Counted from the first letter of the stretch, positions 28,128 through 37,679 are shown. The stretch is 64,000 nucleotides of DNA from Clostridia bacterium UC5.1-1C12 (GCA_001305055.1 BBZX01000009.1:62001-126000), one strand, 5' to 3'. Numbers and translations are program-made. The notes: a model not told the origin generated them from the sequence alone.

Positions 28128-28345
28128 AATCATACTTTTCATAAGTGCGGTGAACATGTTTTACAATCAAATTATTCTTCAAAGAGGACTTCCTTTTAAG
28201 GCTTGATACCATCCGCTCATTCCGTAGATGTTAGTGCTTTGTCTGAATCACTGCTGAATGCAGAACTTGAGAAAGGATATGCAAGCAGGACGTACAAAAT
28301 CGGCGTGAAGTATTTGCTGATTTTCATAAAAGTTATAATTTATGA
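28128..28345 (+). pseudogene. RelB/DinJ-like antitoxin remnant
   Basis: Pieces of a RelB-type antitoxin can be read in three frames: ISAVNMFYNQIILQRGLPF, then PSAHSVDVSALSESLLNAEL, then MQAGRTKSA and EVFADFHKSYNL. These are the typical ribbon-helix-helix and C-terminal segments in the correct order, but the 5' end is missing and several indels separate them. The final TGA overlaps the toxin ATG, as in real relBE operons. Some indels may be sequencing errors; the missing N-terminus suggests true decay. Confidence 0.6.
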
Positions 28346-28691
28346 TTTTTGATATTGAAATTTCAAACCAAGCAGAAGCGGATCTTTGAGTGATTTATGA
28401 GTATATTGCTTTTGAACTTCTAATGCCGAAAAAACAAAGAGCCAAATTAATAGAATTCAGAAATGTATTTTAAGTTTTTATCATATGGCAAAGAGATTTC
28501 GTGAATATGAAAAAGAAGAATTGTGGAAGTTTAGAGGGCTACGAGTAGTACCGGCAGATAATTACCTTGTTTTTTATATCCTTGATGAAAACATGAAAGC
28601 AGTCGCCATAATTCGTGTAATATTTGCTGGATGGGACGCAGATACACAGATAAACAGATTCACAAAGACAATGCGGGGACTGGCGGGATAA
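28342..28691 (+). pseudogene. RelE/ParE-family toxin, disrupted
   Basis: The start reads MIFDIEISNQAEADL, then an in-frame TGA (where Arg is usual), then VIYEYIAFELLMPK. The second half is open in another frame: KRFREYEKEELWKFRGLRVV, then DNYLVFYILDENMKAVAIIRV and the C-terminal MRGLAG. This is a RelE/ParE-type mRNA or gyrase toxin. A nonsense codon plus a frame change near 28440-28480 make it inactive as written. Confidence 0.65.
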
Positions 28692-28833
28692 AATCAATTA
28701 TATTCAGCACCCATGAAGACATGATTTCATTACTTGCCTGAATTTATGGCGTCTGGGTATTATTTAAATATCATAAGGTGAATAACTGTTAGCACAGCTG
28801 TTAAAAGCATTTTGTGCTTCTCATTCAGGCAAT

Positions 28834-28861
28834 AAAAAAGCACCGTTTTTCATCGGCACTT
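28834..28861 (-). terminator. Terminator of tatC
   Basis: On the minus strand AAGTGCCG pairs with CGGTGCTT through two G-U pairs, followed by TTTTTATT. The pairing works only on this strand. Confidence 0.65.
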
Positions 28862-28863
28862 GA

Positions 28864-29604
28864 TTATAACGCTTTGACAGCATTCATTTTTTTGGTATTA
28901 AATTTATCAACCGTCCGACAGATCCACATGCTTATTTCAAGCAGCAGGCACATCGGTATGCCTAAAAGCATCTGCGACATAACATCCGGCGGTGTGATGA
29001 CTGCGGCAACTATGAAAATCAAAACATAAAGGAAACCGCGTTTTTCATTAAAGAAGGCCGGTTTTAAGATACCGATCTTACTTAACAAAAAGGAAAGAAT
29101 CGGCATTTCGAATACGATTCCAAAGCACAGCAGCATCTGATTGCAGAAGGACATAAATTGTTCAATGGAAATCATTGCGGCAATATCGCTGATGGATATT
29201 CTGACAAAATAGCTTAAGGTAATTGGTAAAACAACAAAATAACAGAAAATAACACCGATGATAAAAAAAGCGAGTCCCATTGTCAGCGAAATCAGCATAT
29301 ATACTTTTTCATTGCTGTAAAGTCCTTTAGATACAAAGGCCCAAATCTGATAAAGGGTAATCGGTGAACATAAGACGATGGCACATAGCAGCGATACTTT
29401 GATGTACACCATGAACAGTTCTGACGGTCCGACATAGATCAGTTCCATGCCGGGATTCAGATTCAGCAGATATTGAATCAGAATATCGATGTACTGATAA
29501 CAGATAAACATGGCAATCAGATTAATAATGATTACCAGAGTCAGACGTTTACGGAGTTCATCAAGATGCTCGACAAATGTACCCTGCTTCGAGTTAGAAC
29601 TCAC
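28864..29604 (-). CDS. tatC: Sec-independent translocase TatC
   Basis: A 246-residue protein with six membrane helices, the receptor of the twin-arginine translocase. The N-terminal FVEHLDELRKRL motif binds signal peptides, and FLLSKIGILKP and AAVITPPDVMSQ are typical later motifs. It is encoded with tatA, divergent from a gene whose product has a Tat signal. That context suggests a dedicated Tat system. Confidence 0.95.
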   Translation of the reverse strand: MSSNSKQGTFVEHLDELRKRLTLVIIINLIAMFICYQYIDILIQYLLNLNPGMELIYVGPSELFMVYIKVSLLCAIVLCSPITLYQIWAFVSKGLYSNEKVYMLISLTMGLAFFIIGVIFCYFVVLPITLSYFVRISISDIAAMISIEQFMSFCNQMLLCFGIVFEMPILSFLLSKIGILKPAFFNEKRGFLYVLIFIVAAVITPPDVMSQMLLGIPMCLLLEISMWICRTVDKFNTKKMNAVKAL

Positions 29605-29629
29605 GGCTGTACATCCTTTCTACTTGTAA

Positions 29630-29818
29630 CTATTTTTCGTCACTTGCTGGATCAGTCAGATCCTTGATTTCTTTTTCTACGGATTGGGTTCCTTTTCTGA
29701 ATTCTTTAATAGCTTCACCCATTGATTTTCCAATCTGCGGCAATTTGCTGGGACCAAAAATAACCAGAACGATGATCAAAATGATTATTAATTCTCCGGC
29801 ACCAATTCTTCCAAACAT
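29630..29818 (-). CDS. tatA: Sec-independent translocase TatA
   Basis: A 62-residue TatA: one N-terminal membrane helix ([15 protein letters not shown]), the hinge [17 protein letters not shown] and an acidic/basic amphipathic tail. Upstream on its strand are a TATAAT element and AAAGGGGTG site. tatA-tatC is a minimal two-gene system, as usual in Bacillota. Confidence 0.95.
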   Translation of the reverse strand: MFGRIGAGELIIILIIVLVIFGPSKLPQIGKSMGEAIKEFRKGTQSVEKEIKDLTDPASDEK

Positions 29819-29969
29819 ACTTTCACCCCTTTAAAGGATAGTTTTTCATATCCATACACATGAATTATAGTTTATCCTATTAGAAATTGCAAGGTGCAGA
29901 GAAGTGAATTGAATAATCTGTGAAAACATTCTCAATAGAGTATTCAGCGAGAAGTATGTGAAAAAATTA

Positions 29970-29998
29970 TTGAAGTGAATTGCATTAAGGGTTATAAT
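29970..29998 (+). promoter_or_regulatory. Promoter of the Tat-ferredoxin/AOR operon
   Basis: TTGAAG (29970-29975), 17-base spacer, TATAAT (29993-29998). A leader of about 150 bases follows before the first gene. Confidence 0.65.
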
Positions 29999-30083
29999 AC
30001 AATTAGTTTTAAGGGGTGCTTTTTAGGATGTGTGGGGGTTATACGGGAAAACTTTCACAAATTTGTTAAGCCTTCTTACAAAC

Positions 30084-30106
30084 AGCGGTTACTGCTGCTT
30101 TTTTAT
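30084..30106 (+). terminator. Terminator-like hairpin in the leader of the Tat-ferredoxin operon
   Basis: AGCGGT (30084-30089) pairs with GCTGCT (30094-30099), followed by TTTTTTATTG. It lies between the promoter and the first gene, so it may act as an attenuator; no known riboswitch is recognised in the short leader. Confidence 0.5.
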
Positions 30107-30155
30107 TGTGAAAATATCGCACAGTGACTTTTGACAAATGAACGGGGTTGAAAAA

Positions 30156-30815
30156 ATGTCAGAAAAAATGTCAGAACAGATTGAGGAGAAAATCTCCAAA
30201 GCACTCGACACCGAAATGACAAGAAGACAGTTCATGAAGATTTCAGGAAAAGGGTTAATGGGTTTAACTGTTTCCGCTTCATTGCTTTCTTTGTTCGGGT
30301 GCACTCAGCAACAGATCGATAACGGTGAAGTTGCTACATGGGCTATGCCGCAGGGACTGCTGGTTGTCAATGCTGCCAAGTGTGTAGGCTGTCAGCGTTG
30401 TGAAATCAACTGTACGCTGGTAAATGATGGTGTGGCTTCTACGTATATTTCTCGTGTTAAGGTTCAGCGCAATATTACATTGAATGGTGAACATGGTCTT
30501 TATGGCAATAAAGACTGGGTTTATTTCCCTGATACTTGCCGTCAGTGCAAGGATCCGGCTTGCGGAAATGCTTGTCCGCAGGGTGCTATTTATGCCAATG
30601 ACAACGGTATCCGTGTTGTAGATCAGGAAAAATGCATTGGCTGCGGCGCATGTGTTCAGGCATGTCCATGGCATATGCCGACCGTGAATCCTGAAACGCA
30701 CAAGTCAAGCAAGTGTATTGCCTGCGGTGCGTGTGTACAAGGCTGTCCTGCCGGTGCGCTGTCAATCATTCCTTGGGATGAGGTAACGGCTGCTGCTCAG
30801 GAAGTACACAAATAG
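30156..30815 (+). CDS. Tat-exported ferredoxin-like lipoprotein with four [4Fe-4S] sites (YdhY/YdhX-like)
   Basis: A 219-residue electron-transfer subunit. A twin-arginine signal TRRQFMKIS (Arg23, Arg24) precedes a hydrophobic stretch ending in LFGC (Cys49), a lipobox-like site. Four four-cysteine clusters follow: C76-x2-C79-x2-C82-x3-C86, C128/131/136/140, C160/163/166/170 and C187/190/193/197. The layout matches DmsB/YdhY-type partners of molybdenum or tungsten enzymes. The start at 30156 fits the ACGGGGTTG site better than an ATG at 30138. It should move electrons to or from the AOR subunit encoded next, on the outer face of the membrane if exported (inference). Confidence 0.85.
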   Translation: MSEKMSEQIEEKISKALDTEMTRRQFMKISGKGLMGLTVSASLLSLFGCTQQQIDNGEVATWAMPQGLLVVNAAKCVGCQRCEINCTLVNDGVASTYISRVKVQRNITLNGEHGLYGNKDWVYFPDTCRQCKDPACGNACPQGAIYANDNGIRVVDQEKCIGCGACVQACPWHMPTVNPETHKSSKCIACGACVQGCPAGALSIIPWDEVTAAAQEVHK

Positions 30816-30832
30816 AAAGGGAGGATTAATTC

Positions 30833-32956
30833 ATGTCTACAAACTATGGATGGGCTGGAAAAATCCTGCGTGTCAACCTGACAACGGGTTCGGTCACTAC
30901 GGAGGATACAGCAAAATATCAAGATTATATCGGTGGTATGGGACTTGCATACAAGATTATGTATGATGAAGTGCCTTTAACTACAAAGGCTTATGATGAA
31001 GCCAATAAAATTATTTTTGGCGTCGGACCGTTAACGGCGTCCGGTGTGCCATGTTCAGGACGTATGAATGTTACGACTTTGTCTGCATGGACTAAGGGGT
31101 ATTCAATTCTTGATGGTCATATGGGCGGTCATATTGCGCATAATTTTAAGTATGCCGGCTATGATGCATTGGTCATTGAAGGCAAGGCTGCCGGCCATGT
31201 CTATATCAAGATCGATGATGATAAAGTAACGATTGAATCAGCTGAACATACATGGGGTATGGGAACATTTGATACCAACAGAATCATGATTGAAGAGAAT
31301 GGCTCTGATTTCGATGTTGTATCCATTGGTCAGGCTGGTGAAAATCTGGTCAATTATTCTTGCATGCTGACTTCTTCCTGCGATTCTGCAGGTGCTGGTA
31401 CAGCCGCTGTATTAGGCAGTAAGAATGTTAAGTCAGTAGTTGTCAGAGGGACCGGCAATGTGAAGATTGCTAATCCTGCTGAATTTAAAGAATTATGCGA
31501 TTACATGCTGCGCGAGCTGATCGGCGGCAACAATAACCACAATGTACCGGCAGTTCCGCAAAGCTGGGCAGAATATTCTGCACCAAGCGGCAATAACCGT
31601 TGGGCTGGTGCGCCTGGCCGTGTTTGGGGATTAGCTGAAGGCGGTCCGATCGATATGGGTGAGCAGCCTTATGATGATATCAATAAGATTGCATACCGCT
31701 GTATGAAGGGTCAGTTTGACTTTGGTGATATCGCTCAGAAATACATGGTTAAGGTTGGCGGCTGTTCTTCATGTCCAGTTCGCTGCTATGCTGAATATGA
31801 AATGGCGCCGTTGGCTGAATATGAACTGCCGACACGTGTATCCAATACATGTATGCCAATCATTTACAACACTACATGGTATCCTGAGGGTGTAAAAGAT
31901 TTCGTCGATGAAGGCGATGCTTCGATCATCATCAACGGTGCCGGTGAGCGTGCACTGGATAACTTCGGTGTTTGGGAAAACTATGGCAACCTGCTTCGTG
32001 AATTCAACTGGTGCTATAAGCACGGTGTATTTGAAAGAGTATTGCCGAAGGAAGAATACGATGCTGTGCCTTGGGATTTGATGAAGGAAGGCAATCCGAA
32101 GTGGATGTGGTGGATCATTGAACAGATCGCTACTAAGAAAGGTGAAATTTCTCACTTAGGTGACGGAACTTACCTGCTTGCGGAAAGATGGAATCTCGGT
32201 CAGGAATTCTGGGATGACAACTACATGCAGACGATTTCTTACAATGGTTATCCTCGTCATCATGGTTCTGAAGATGTATACCAGGTAGGTGTGCTTTACA
32301 GTATCATGTATAACCGTGACTGCATGATCCATCATATGATCAATATCGTTGGTTCCGGCTGTCCTTATGAAGTTTATAAGAAGACATTAGAAGATGAATT
32401 CGGTGAAGGCTGCGTCGATATGCCTAAGAAATATACTCCGATGAACCGTTCAAAAGCGAGACTTGCGAAATGGGCGTTTATCGGCAAGCAATGGCATGAT
32501 TCAGCAACTGTCTGCAACTGGATGTGGCCGATGACGCAATCACCTGCTAAGTCTCGTAATTATAAGGGTGACCATGATTTGGATGCGAAATTCATGAGTG
32601 CAGTTACCGGTGATAAATGGACGCGTGCAGATGTTGATTTAGCGAGTGAGCGTATTTCCAATATGCTGCGTGTTATGACTGCCATTTCATTTAATATTAA
32701 TGAAGGAAGTACGAATCTGCGTGAAGATCATGATACGATCTGTAACTGGGTATTTGATAAAGAGCCTGAATTTAAGGCATTTGAAGAAGGCACGGTTAAA
32801 CTGGACCGCGCTGATATGGAACTTGCAAAGGATATGTTCTATGAGGAAATGGGATGGGATGTCAAGACTGGTATTCCAACCAGAGCAACCCTTGAACGTG
32901 TAGGTCTGGGCTATATGGCTGATGATCTGGCGGCTCGCGGTCTGCTTCCTGCATAG
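30833..32956 (+). CDS. Aldehyde ferredoxin oxidoreductase family enzyme (YdhV-like)
   Basis: A 707-residue AOR-family oxidoreductase carrying a tungsten or molybdenum bis-pyranopterin cofactor and one [4Fe-4S] cluster. The N-terminal domain opens GWAGKILRVNLTTG and includes FGVGPLTASGVPCSGRMNV. The cluster Cys are in GGCSSCPVRCY (near residue 311), with the last near GSGCPYEVY. The length matches E. coli YdhV (about 700) rather than classic AOR (about 600). No signal peptide is present. It would need to ride with the Tat-signal partner to be outside, as in other Tat complexes (inference). The substrate is unknown. Confidence 0.88.
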   Translation: MSTNYGWAGKILRVNLTTGSVTTEDTAKYQDYIGGMGLAYKIMYDEVPLTTKAYDEANKIIFGVGPLTASGVPCSGRMNVTTLSAWTKGYSILDGHMGGHIAHNFKYAGYDALVIEGKAAGHVYIKIDDDKVTIESAEHTWGMGTFDTNRIMIEENGSDFDVVSIGQAGENLVNYSCMLTSSCDSAGAGTAAVLGSKNVKSVVVRGTGNVKIANPAEFKELCDYMLRELIGGNNNHNVPAVPQSWAEYSAPSGNNRWAGAPGRVWGLAEGGPIDMGEQPYDDINKIAYRCMKGQFDFGDIAQKYMVKVGGCSSCPVRCYAEYEMAPLAEYELPTRVSNTCMPIIYNTTWYPEGVKDFVDEGDASIIINGAGERALDNFGVWENYGNLLREFNWCYKHGVFERVLPKEEYDAVPWDLMKEGNPKWMWWIIEQIATKKGEISHLGDGTYLLAERWNLGQEFWDDNYMQTISYNGYPRHHGSEDVYQVGVLYSIMYNRDCMIHHMINIVGSGCPYEVYKKTLEDEFGEGCVDMPKKYTPMNRSKARLAKWAFIGKQWHDSATVCNWMWPMTQSPAKSRNYKGDHDLDAKFMSAVTGDKWTRADVDLASERISNMLRVMTAISFNINEGSTNLREDHDTICNWVFDKEPEFKAFEEGTVKLDRADMELAKDMFYEEMGWDVKTGIPTRATLERVGLGYMADDLAARGLLPA

Positions 32957-32980
32957 GCTGAATAGAAAGGTTGGGTAGTT

Positions 32981-33733
32981 ATGTTATTTGGTCGTCGTAA
33001 ACCTGGATTTGTTACTGAAGAGGAAAATCCGGAGTTAGTTTCTGAATACAATGAAGATCGCATGATCGCAAAGCAGCAGGCAGAGGCTGAAGAAAAACCG
33101 GATCTGATGGAATATCTCGAATCATTGCCGGAGGTGGAAGATCCATACGCGGAAGCGATGGCGGCTGCTGCTGCTATGCCGCAGCCTGAGAAGAAGGAAA
33201 AAACGAAGGCTGAATTGCTTGCTGATTTTATTCGTGAACGTTCTGCGGGCGCGATGCTTACCGCCTATGCGGCTTTGGCTGCTGAGGAAGAGGCGCTTGA
33301 AGCGCTGCTTCAGGAAATGCGTGAAACGGAATCATGTGCGGATATTGTATCCATTAAAGGTGATAAAGATGTGTATTATTATTCCAATGCCAATATGAGT
33401 GATAACTATGCCCGTATAGCGATGCTTGTAGAGGAAAAAAATCTGCCGAAAACGATTGCCGAGATGGTGCGTTTCAGCTGTAAGACATATCCGTCACCGA
33501 CACCGCTGGATTACTTTACGCTGCATCCGTATTTCTATACGATGCCGCAGATCAAACGTGCGGTTGAGCAGTTTGAAAAGCATGAGGAATATGCGGATAT
33601 GGCAACGGTTGTTACCGGAAATAACATTACTTACCTGTATTCCAAAGACATACTGTCTGAAAAATATGCCAAGGCACTTGCGAAGGTGCTGAATATGGTG
33701 AATATGGCTATCGCCGCTAGTTTTAAAATTTAA
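32981..33733 (+). CDS. YdhW-like protein of an AOR operon
   Basis: A 250-residue soluble protein. An acidic, Ala-rich N-terminal half (EYLESLPEVEDPYAEAMAAA) leads to two related segments: CADIVSIKGDKDVYYYSNAN with AEMVRFSCKTYPSPTP, and ATVVTGNNITYLYSKDILSEKYAKAL. It resembles the uncharacterised YdhW protein that accompanies YdhV in E. coli. The tie is made mainly by context. It could be an assembly chaperone for the AOR or a partner subunit (inference). It ends the operon; a structured RNA follows immediately. Confidence 0.6.
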   Translation: MLFGRRKPGFVTEEENPELVSEYNEDRMIAKQQAEAEEKPDLMEYLESLPEVEDPYAEAMAAAAAMPQPEKKEKTKAELLADFIRERSAGAMLTAYAALAAEEEALEALLQEMRETESCADIVSIKGDKDVYYYSNANMSDNYARIAMLVEEKNLPKTIAEMVRFSCKTYPSPTPLDYFTLHPYFYTMPQIKRAVEQFEKHEEYADMATVVTGNNITYLYSKDILSEKYAKALAKVLNMVNMAIAASFKI

Positions 33734-33739
33734 TAATTG

Positions 33740-33923
33740 ATCTCCGAGCCGTTCAATCCTAAAGACCCCCATGGATGTCTGGCCTAAGCATCAGCTTAAG
33801 GGCTTTGCTGGAAACAGCAAACCTTCCATCTTTGAAAAGGAGCAGTCATTTTAAAGACGTCTGGTAATCAGATGATGCTTAAGGCTGCTTTGCGCTCAAA
33901 ATGCGTAAAACAGCCTTTTTTAA
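33740..33923 (+). ncRNA. Putative molybdenum/tungsten cofactor riboswitch
   Basis: A structured leader before the cofactor operon. TTTGCTG-GAAA-CAGCAAA (33803-33820) is a perfect GNRA-capped stem, and CCTAAG (33783-33788) resembles a tetraloop-receptor half; both are features of the Moco RNA motif. CCTAAGCATCA (33783-33793) can pair locally with GCTTAAGG, or instead with TGATGCTTAAGG (33873-33884). The second overlaps the strong terminator AAGGCTG...CAGCCTT (33881-33917) plus six T, so the alternatives are mutually exclusive. This is a standard on/off switch design. Confidence 0.62.
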
Positions 33924-33978
33924 TATAATTGAAGATATCACAGTGCTGACAGCTGTGAGATTTATAGGAGAAGAAAAT

Positions 33979-34994
33979 ATGAAATTAATCAAAACGAGTG
34001 AGGCGGTTGGCCATGTTTTATGCCATGATATTACCCGAATCGTTAAGGATGTAGAAAAGGGTGCTGCGTTCAGAAAAGGGCACATCGTTACGGAAGAAGA
34101 TATTCCCGTACTTCTTTCAATTGGTAAGGAGCATCTTTATGTCTGGGAAAAGGAAGCCGGTATGCTTCATGAAAATGAGGCAGCGGAGATTCTTTGTAAA
34201 CTCTGCATCAATGAACATATGGTACGCAGTGAAGTAAAAGAAGGCAAATTGAAATCATCGCTGCCTGTGACGGTTTGTTTCAGGTGGATTCTAAGCGTTT
34301 AATGGCAGTGAATGGTGTGAATGAAGTAATGATAGCTACACGGCATGGCAACACAGCGGTGAAACAAGGTGACAAACTGGCGGGTACACGGGTGATTCCT
34401 TTAGTAATTGCTGAAAGTCAGATGGCGGCAGCGGAAAATGCCGCCGGTGCTGAGCCGCTTTTATCATTGGTTCCTTTTAAGCCGCTCAAGGCAGGCATTA
34501 TAACTACTGGCAGTGAGGTGTTTAAGGGCAGAATCAAGGATACGTTTACGCCGGTAATCATTGAAAAGCTAAAAGCGTATGGTATTGAGGTCAGTGAGCA
34601 TTGTATTGTCGATGATGACAAGGAAGCAATCGTAAAGGCGATTGCGGGCATGCGTCCTAAGGCGGATCTGATCTGCTGTACGGGCGGTATGAGTGTGGAC
34701 CCGGATGATCAGACACCCGGTGCCATCAAGGCAAGCGGAGCGGCGATGGTAACCTATGGCGCGCCGGTATTGCCGGGTGCGATGTTTGCTTTAGGTTATT
34801 TTGATGATGATAAAGTGATCATGGGTCTGCCGGGCTGTGTCATGTATGCAAAGGCAACGATTTTTGATTTAGTCCTGCCAAGAATTGCTGCCGGTGTGAA
34901 GCTGGATAAAATGGATTTTGTAGCTTACGGCGAGGGTGGTTTGTGTCTGAATTGTCCGGTATGTACGTATCCTAACTGCGGCTTTGGTAAATAA
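33979..34994 (+). CDS. Molybdopterin-binding domain protein, MoeA-related (frameshifted)
   Basis: About 338 residues. The second half has the MogA/MoeA-type fold: LKAGIITTGSEVFKGRIKDT and CCTGGMSVDPDDQTPGAIK bind the pterin. It ends in a Cys-rich tail (CLNCPVCTYPNCGFGK), which could hold a metal or cluster. One T is missing near 34250 (AAATTGAAATC for AAATTTGAAATC). The start at 33979 follows TATAGGAG; an upstream ATG at 33901 lies within the terminator and is rejected. This form, together with a full moeA next door, is common in Clostridia-type Mo/W operons. Confidence 0.8.
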
Positions 34995-34995
34995 G

Positions 34996-36203
34996 ATGGA
35001 AAAGAATATTGAATTAGAACACGCTATTGAATTGATTCGTACTCATGCTCAGCCGGTGTCAAGAATCAAGCGCTTGCCTATCACAGAAGCACTTAATTAT
35101 CGGATTGCGGAGGATCTCATTGCACCGCTTGATAATCCGCCCTTTAATCGTTCACCGCTTGACGGCTTTACCTTAAACAGTGCCGGCAGCGCAGCGGGCA
35201 AAAAGCTGAAAATCATCGGCTGTGTCTATGCCGGTGAAGCGTTTGAGGGCCATGTTAAGGAAGGGGAAGCGGTTCGCATCATGACGGGTGCACCGATTCC
35301 TGAGGGCTGTGATTGTGTAATCCGGCTTGAGGACTGTATATGGGATGAACAGGAAATAACGCTTCCAAAAACGATGGAGGCCTATGAAAATTTTTGCTTT
35401 AAGGGTGAAGATTATGCGGCCCGGACGGTGCTGATTCATGAGGGTGAGCGATTAGGTCCGGTACACTTAGGCATCATCGCCTCGATGGGTATTGATCAAA
35501 TCATGGTATATGATGCTGTGCGCGTAGGACTTTTGGTGAGCGGCAGTGAAATTGTTCAGCCGGGCAGCGTGCTTGGACCTGGAAAGATTTATGATACGAA
35601 TCTGACATTGCTGACAAGTGTGCTTACTTCGTTGGGGATGAAACCGGTGCTTGCTGATTTTGTCTGTGATGAGGCCGAAGTGGTCAGCGCAAAAATAAAA
35701 GCAATGATGAAGGAGTGTGACTGTATCATTACGACCGGCGGTGTTTCCGTAGGCGATAAGGATATTTTTCACGAGGTGATACGACTGCTAGATGCTGAAC
35801 AGCTGTTTTGGCGGGTTAAGCTGAAACCCGGCACCCCGGCGATGTTTTCATTGATTGAAAATTGTCCTTTATTATCACTGTCCGGCAATCCGTTTGCGGC
35901 TTTAGTTACCTTTGATCTGATGGGCCGTGAATTGCTGGCGGCCATGAGCGGCAATGAAGCGCTTGTGCCCAAACGCAAATCAGCGATTTTAAAACAGCCA
36001 TTTCAAAAGCGCAGCGGCAGCCGGCGTTTATCCGTGGTCAGGCTATCAAGGGTGAAGTCATGATAAACAGTGATAAACATTCGTCAGGCATGCTGGCGAG
36101 TATGCTTGGCTGTAATTGTCTGATTGATATCGAGGCAGGCAATGAAGGCTTAAAAGCAGGGGAAACCGTGAAAATCGTCATGCTGGAGGAAAATTATGAA
36201 TGA
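34996..36203 (+). CDS. moeA: Molybdopterin molybdotransferase MoeA (frameshifted near 3' end)
   Basis: About 402 residues inserting Mo or W into the pterin. The motifs [30 protein letters not shown], the GDKDI-containing [15 protein letters not shown] and [14 protein letters not shown] are intact. The C-terminal domain breaks at 36029 (CGTTTATCC): one added T gives [13 protein letters not shown] and the stop at 36203. The start is ATG 34996; a TTG at 34984 is also possible. It overlaps moaC by eight bases. Confidence 0.9.
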
Positions 36204-36699
36204 AAAATTAACACACTTTGATGGTGCCGGCAATGCCGTCATGGTCGATGTGACCGAGAAGAATGTTACACAGCGCTGCGCGGTTGCGCAAGGAATGATT
36301 TATGTCAATGAAGCGGTGATGCAGGCAGTTGTTGAGGGCAGCGCTGCCAAGGGTGACGTGCTGGGGGTTGCCAGAGTGGCGGGCATCATGGCTGTCAAAA
36401 AGACTTCTGAGCTGATTCCGATGTGTCATCCGTTAGCGATTACTAAATGTGGTATTGATTTTGAAATCAATCAGGAAGCAGGCTTTATCAAGGCTGTCTG
36501 CACCGCCCAGCTGGCTGGCAAGACGGGCGTTGAGATGGAGGCGCTGACCGGTGTGAGCGTAGCCCTTTTAACGATCTATGACATGACCAAAGCTATTGAT
36601 AAAACGATGAAGATGTCTGAAATCTGTCTGGTTGAAAAAACCGGCGGTAAGAGCGGCCATTTCATCAATACAACACTGCTGGGTGATGAACATGCTTGA
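36196..36699 (+). CDS. moaC: Cyclic pyranopterin monophosphate synthase MoaC
   Basis: A 167-residue enzyme working after MoaA to form cyclic pyranopterin. It opens [18 protein letters not shown] and contains the active-site stretch [12 protein letters not shown], then [20 protein letters not shown]. Length is normal and the frame is intact. It overlaps moeA and moaA, so the three are translated as a unit. Confidence 0.95.
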   Translation: MNEKLTHFDGAGNAVMVDVTEKNVTQRCAVAQGMIYVNEAVMQAVVEGSAAKGDVLGVARVAGIMAVKKTSELIPMCHPLAITKCGIDFEINQEAGFIKAVCTAQLAGKTGVEMEALTGVSVALLTIYDMTKAIDKTMKMSEICLVEKTGGKSGHFINTTLLGDEHA

Positions 36700-37668
36700 T
36701 GAATATTCAAGAACGATTGATTATCTGCGGATTTCAATTACTGACCGCTGTAATCTGCGCTGTATTTACTGCATGCCGGAAGAGGGTGTCTGTCAGCTGT
36801 CACATGATGCGATTTTAAGTTATGAACAGATCCTGCATCTTTGCAGATTATTTGCCCAATTGGGTGTACATAAAATCAAGATTACCGGCGGCGAACCGTT
36901 GGTGCGCCGTGACTGCACGGCATTGATTAAAGCCATCAATCAGATTGAAGGAATCGATACTATCACACTGACAACCAATGGCTTATTGCTGAGTGAGAAG
37001 CTGGATGAGCTGATCGATGCCGGTATCAGTTCTGTTAATGTGTCATTAGATACGACCAATGATGAAGCTTATAAAAAAATCACCCGTTTTCAAGGGGCAG
37101 ATCAAGTAATTGAGGCGCTGCGCAAAGCGGCAGATACTCCATTGAATGTGAAGATCAATGCGGTGCCGCTGGCCGATAGCAGTGATGAGGATTTTTATTC
37201 ATTGATTGAGCTGGCTAAGGATAAAAATATTCATGTGCGCTTTATTGAACTGATGCCGATCGGTTTGGGACAATCATTAAAGGGTCTTTCTCAGGCGGCG
37301 CTGACCGCTCGCATTGAAGCTAAATATGGGGCTTTGAAGCCTTATGATAAGCAATTGGGCAACGGGCCGTGCGTGTATTATACATTGGCAGGGTTTAAGG
37401 GCAAAATTGGATTTATTGCCGCTTTGTCACATAAATTCTGTTCACAATGCAACCGCGTGCGGCTGACGGCTGACGGCATGCTTAAGACATGTCTGCAATA
37501 TGATGCTGGCTGCAATCTGAAAGCGATGCTTGATGCAAAATGCAGCGATGAGGAAATGCTTGCGGCGATCCGTCAGACAATTCTTCAAAAACCGCTGAGT
37601 CATCATTTGAAAGCAGTGCCGAGGACAGTAAAAAAGAAACGCGTATGATGTCGCAGATTGGCGGCTAG
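36692..37668 (+). CDS. moaA: GTP 3',8-cyclase MoaA, radical SAM (frameshifted near 3' end)
   Basis: About 326 residues, first step of molybdopterin synthesis. The radical SAM motif CNLRCIYC, the [12 protein letters not shown] loop and the C-terminal cluster Cys in [14 protein letters not shown] and MLKTCLQ are seen. One T is missing near 37606 (CATTTGAAAGC), after which [15 protein letters not shown] completes the protein. The conserved C-terminal double Gly is therefore present. Start at 36692 follows GGGTG and overlaps moaC. Confidence 0.93.
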
Positions 37669-37679
37669 AAAGGGATAAA

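Noticed and set aside
28384..28390. Selenocysteine at in-frame TGA codons (28385 region and 59040) because SelA-like genes are present
   Set aside because: The SelA-like proteins are DgaE-type; no selB, selD or tRNA-Sec is seen, and the TGA positions are not at redox Cys sites.
30279..30701. Open frame on the minus strand opposite the Tat-signal ferredoxin gene
   Set aside because: Antisense of a Cys-rich coding sequence, without start signal or family features.
33901..33978. Upstream in-frame ATG as start of the MoeA-related protein
   Set aside because: It lies within the terminator hairpin of the riboswitch and lacks a ribosome site; ATG 33979 has TATAGGAG.
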